Positions 5,574 to 6,555 of a DNA stretch of 6,555 nt are shown here, in pieces. The position numbers were made by a program, and so were the translations under genes. Every line of letters begins with the position of its first letter. Within the stretch, counting starts at the first letter, position 1. The notes under the pieces are model-generated. The model did no database searches and had not been told where the DNA came from. It was given only the letters and a program-made list of their open reading frames with translations. Source of the stretch: Calditrichota bacterium. Its GTDB lineage: Bacteria; Zhuqueibacterota; Zhuqueibacteria; Zhuqueibacterales; Geothermadaptataceae. The DNA lies in NCBI GenBank assembly GCA_008501545.1, contig QQUM01000702.1, forward strand, positions 1 through 6,555, written 5' to 3'.

Positions 5574-5582
5574 TGCTATATT
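5574..5582 (+). promoter_or_regulatory. extended -10 promoter candidate for the YvlD-like gene
   Basis: TGCTATATT matches the extended -10 form TGnTATAAT with one mismatch, about 64 bases before the YvlD-like ATG and just after the terminator. The -35 window (5554-5559) is the terminator's T-run and is a poor match, which extended -10 promoters tolerate. The leader to the ATG also contains the A+T palindrome ATTTTTAAAAAT (5614-5625). Confidence 0.45.
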
Positions 5583-5645
5583 CCTACCACACCGCTGCTC
5601 TGCTCATCTGTTCATTTTTAAAAATCATTTCGCGAGGGAAGACGC

Positions 5646-6011
5646 ATGAAACAATTTATTCTCAACTGGGCGATAATGACCATTGCCATTCTCGTAGTCG
5701 CACATTTTGTTGAGGGCATTCATTATAATTCACTCGAATCATTGGTTGTAGCCAGCCTGGTATTTGGTATACTGAATCTGCTGATTCGTCCAATTCTTAT
5801 CATACTGACGTTACCGCTTACTTTAGTTACATTCGGGCTATTCATTTTCGTTTTAAATGGTATTCTTTTTTATTTTGTTGGTGCGCTCGTTGAAGGTATT
5901 TATGTAGACTCGCTAATGACCGCTGTTTGGGGCGCCCTCTTCGTGTCCATCGTCAGCTGGTTGCTCAACAAAATGACACGCCCGGAGAAACATATTTCAA
6001 GCAAAAGATGA
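5646..6011 (+). CDS. YvlD / phage_holin_4_2 family integral membrane protein
   Basis: A 121-residue, highly hydrophobic protein, the normal length for the PF04020 family. Four membrane segments can be placed at about residues 4-22, 31-50, 55-80 and 88-107. The diagnostic NLLIRPILIILTLPLT (44-59) followed by TFGLFIFVLNG (62-72) is present, and a short positively charged tail (TRPEKHISSKR) ends the protein, probably in the cytoplasm. The family is named for resemblance to small phage holins, but members such as YvlD are chromosomal and linked to envelope homeostasis; no phage genes are nearby, so a lytic function is unlikely. The ATG has GAGGGA (5634-5639) upstream at good spacing. The ceramidase-like gene begins 20 bases after its stop on the same strand, so the two are probably an operon. 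Confidence 0.9.
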   Translation: MKQFILNWAIMTIAILVVAHFVEGIHYNSLESLVVASLVFGILNLLIRPILIILTLPLTLVTFGLFIFVLNGILFYFVGALVEGIYVDSLMTAVWGALFVSIVSWLLNKMTRPEKHISSKR

Positions 6012-6031
6012 TCTTAACAATTGGATAAAAA

Positions 6032-6555
6032 ATGATTAAAAAAATCGCACTTTTCCTGCTTGCCGCAATTATTTTGCTCATACTCGTTTTTGTGATAAAT
6101 GGCTGGAGACACATACAGAACCGTCATCCGGGCTACGACTTAATCCTGTCCATCGATGCACCGGTGGATCCGGTCCAACTAAGAATTGGTTTTGCAGCCG
6201 AACCGATCACACCTGAAGTACCTGATCGCTGGAATGATGTAAATAAAAATGCACGCTATGAACCAGACAAAGGCGAAACATTTACTGATGGCAATGGGAA
6301 TGGCGAATTCGATGCACGCTGGATCGCCGGATTCGGTAACAGGCGCGCCGCAAATGGCATTCACGACGACCAATGGGCGCGTACGATGGTCATTGACGAT
6401 GGCCACACCCGGATTGCCATTGTGATTCTAGATCTTATCGGATTTATGCATGATGAAGTGCTTGACGTACGAAAAGCAATTCCAGCGGATTGCAATGTGG
6501 ACTACACCGTGATTGCCAGCACACACACGCATGAAGCTGTGGACATGCTTGGTCT
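6032..6555 (+). CDS. membrane-anchored neutral/alkaline ceramidase-like hydrolase, 3' end outside window
   Basis: A frame of 174 codons from ATG 6032 runs off the right edge. The N-terminus has one hydrophobic segment (residues 4-22, IALFLLAAIILLILVFV) preceded by lysines, without an obvious cleavage site, indicating a signal anchor with the rest outside the cytoplasm. The visible part fits the N-terminal domain of neutral/alkaline non-lysosomal ceramidases (PF04734-like): RIGFAAEPITP near 51-61, IAGFGNRRAANGIHDDQWAR (98-117) and IASTHTHEAVDMLG (161-174). H111 and H165/H167 are plausible zinc ligands by analogy with this family, whose members cleave the amide bond of ceramides; the catalytic core is beyond the window. 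FTDGNGNGEFDARW (84-97) resembles a calcium-binding loop. Many bacterial proteins with this domain have unproven substrates, so ceramidase activity is not established. The start codon has only a weak site (GGAT, 5 bases). Confidence 0.85.
   Translation, partial: MIKKIALFLLAAIILLILVFVINGWRHIQNRHPGYDLILSIDAPVDPVQLRIGFAAEPITPEVPDRWNDVNKNARYEPDKGETFTDGNGNGEFDARWIAGFGNRRAANGIHDDQWARTMVIDDGHTRIAIVILDLIGFMHDEVLDVRKAIPADCNVDYTVIASTHTHEAVDMLG

Noticed and set aside
5646..6011. Prophage or lysis cassette suggested by the holin-like family name
   Set aside because: No endolysin, phage structural, integrase or attachment sequences are nearby; YvlD-type members are ordinary chromosomal membrane proteins.
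6179..6406. 75-codon leftward frame at the right end
   Set aside because: Antisense to the ceramidase-like gene, whose conserved motifs confirm the rightward frame.

Overview
The window is bacterial DNA of moderate A+T content, densely coded and with mostly clear Shine-Dalgarno sites. No rRNA, tRNA, CRISPR array, transposase or phage structural gene was seen. The gene mix (a GYF_2/MinD-type ATPase fusion, a YvlD-like membrane protein, a secreted neutral-ceramidase-like enzyme, a HEAT-repeat protein and a WYL regulator) would fit an environmental bacterium, perhaps of the FCB/Calditrichota-KSB1 kind. That assignment is an impression and not something the sequence proves.

Left and middle (1-3966), all transcribed leftward. 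In transcription order: a CoA-binding Rossmann protein (3966-3595), a VOC-fold protein (3382-2921), a YafY/WYL-type transcriptional regulator (2893-1931), a DinB-fold metalloprotein (1729-1256), a GyrI-like small-molecule-binding protein (1171-560) and a HEAT-repeat protein (469 to beyond the left edge). VOC and the WYL regulator are 27 bases apart and probably cotranscribed. The other genaps are 84-212 bases and contain inverted repeats or possible promoter elements. The VOC, DinB and GyrI folds are all known for binding, sequestering or modifying small, often electrophilic or antibiotic-like molecules. With a ligand-sensing WYL regulator among them, a stress or detoxification module is a reasonable inference.

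A 245-base divergent intergenic region (3967-4211) separates this block from the rightward genes. It carries a possible 45-codon leftward ORF but no convincing sigma-70 promoter.

Right part (4212-6555), all transcribed rightward. First is a 429-residue protein joining a GYF_2-like domain, a MinD/FlhG-like deviant Walker ATPase and a C-terminal four-cysteine cluster. A strong intrinsic terminator follows (5522-5559), then an extended -10 promoter candidate, a 121-residue YvlD/phage-holin-4_2 family membrane protein, and 20 bases later the first 174 codons of a membrane-anchored neutral/alkaline ceramidase-like hydrolase that runs off the right edge.

The two edge genes (HEAT and ceramidase-like) were read directly from the sequence. 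For three genes (VOC, CoA-binding, GYF_2-MinD) the start chosen lies downstream of the longest possible one because a Shine-Dalgarno site points to the internal ATG. The most unusual item is the GYF_2-MinD-cysteine architecture. The most coherent functional hypothesis is the WYL-VOC-DinB-GyrI cluster.
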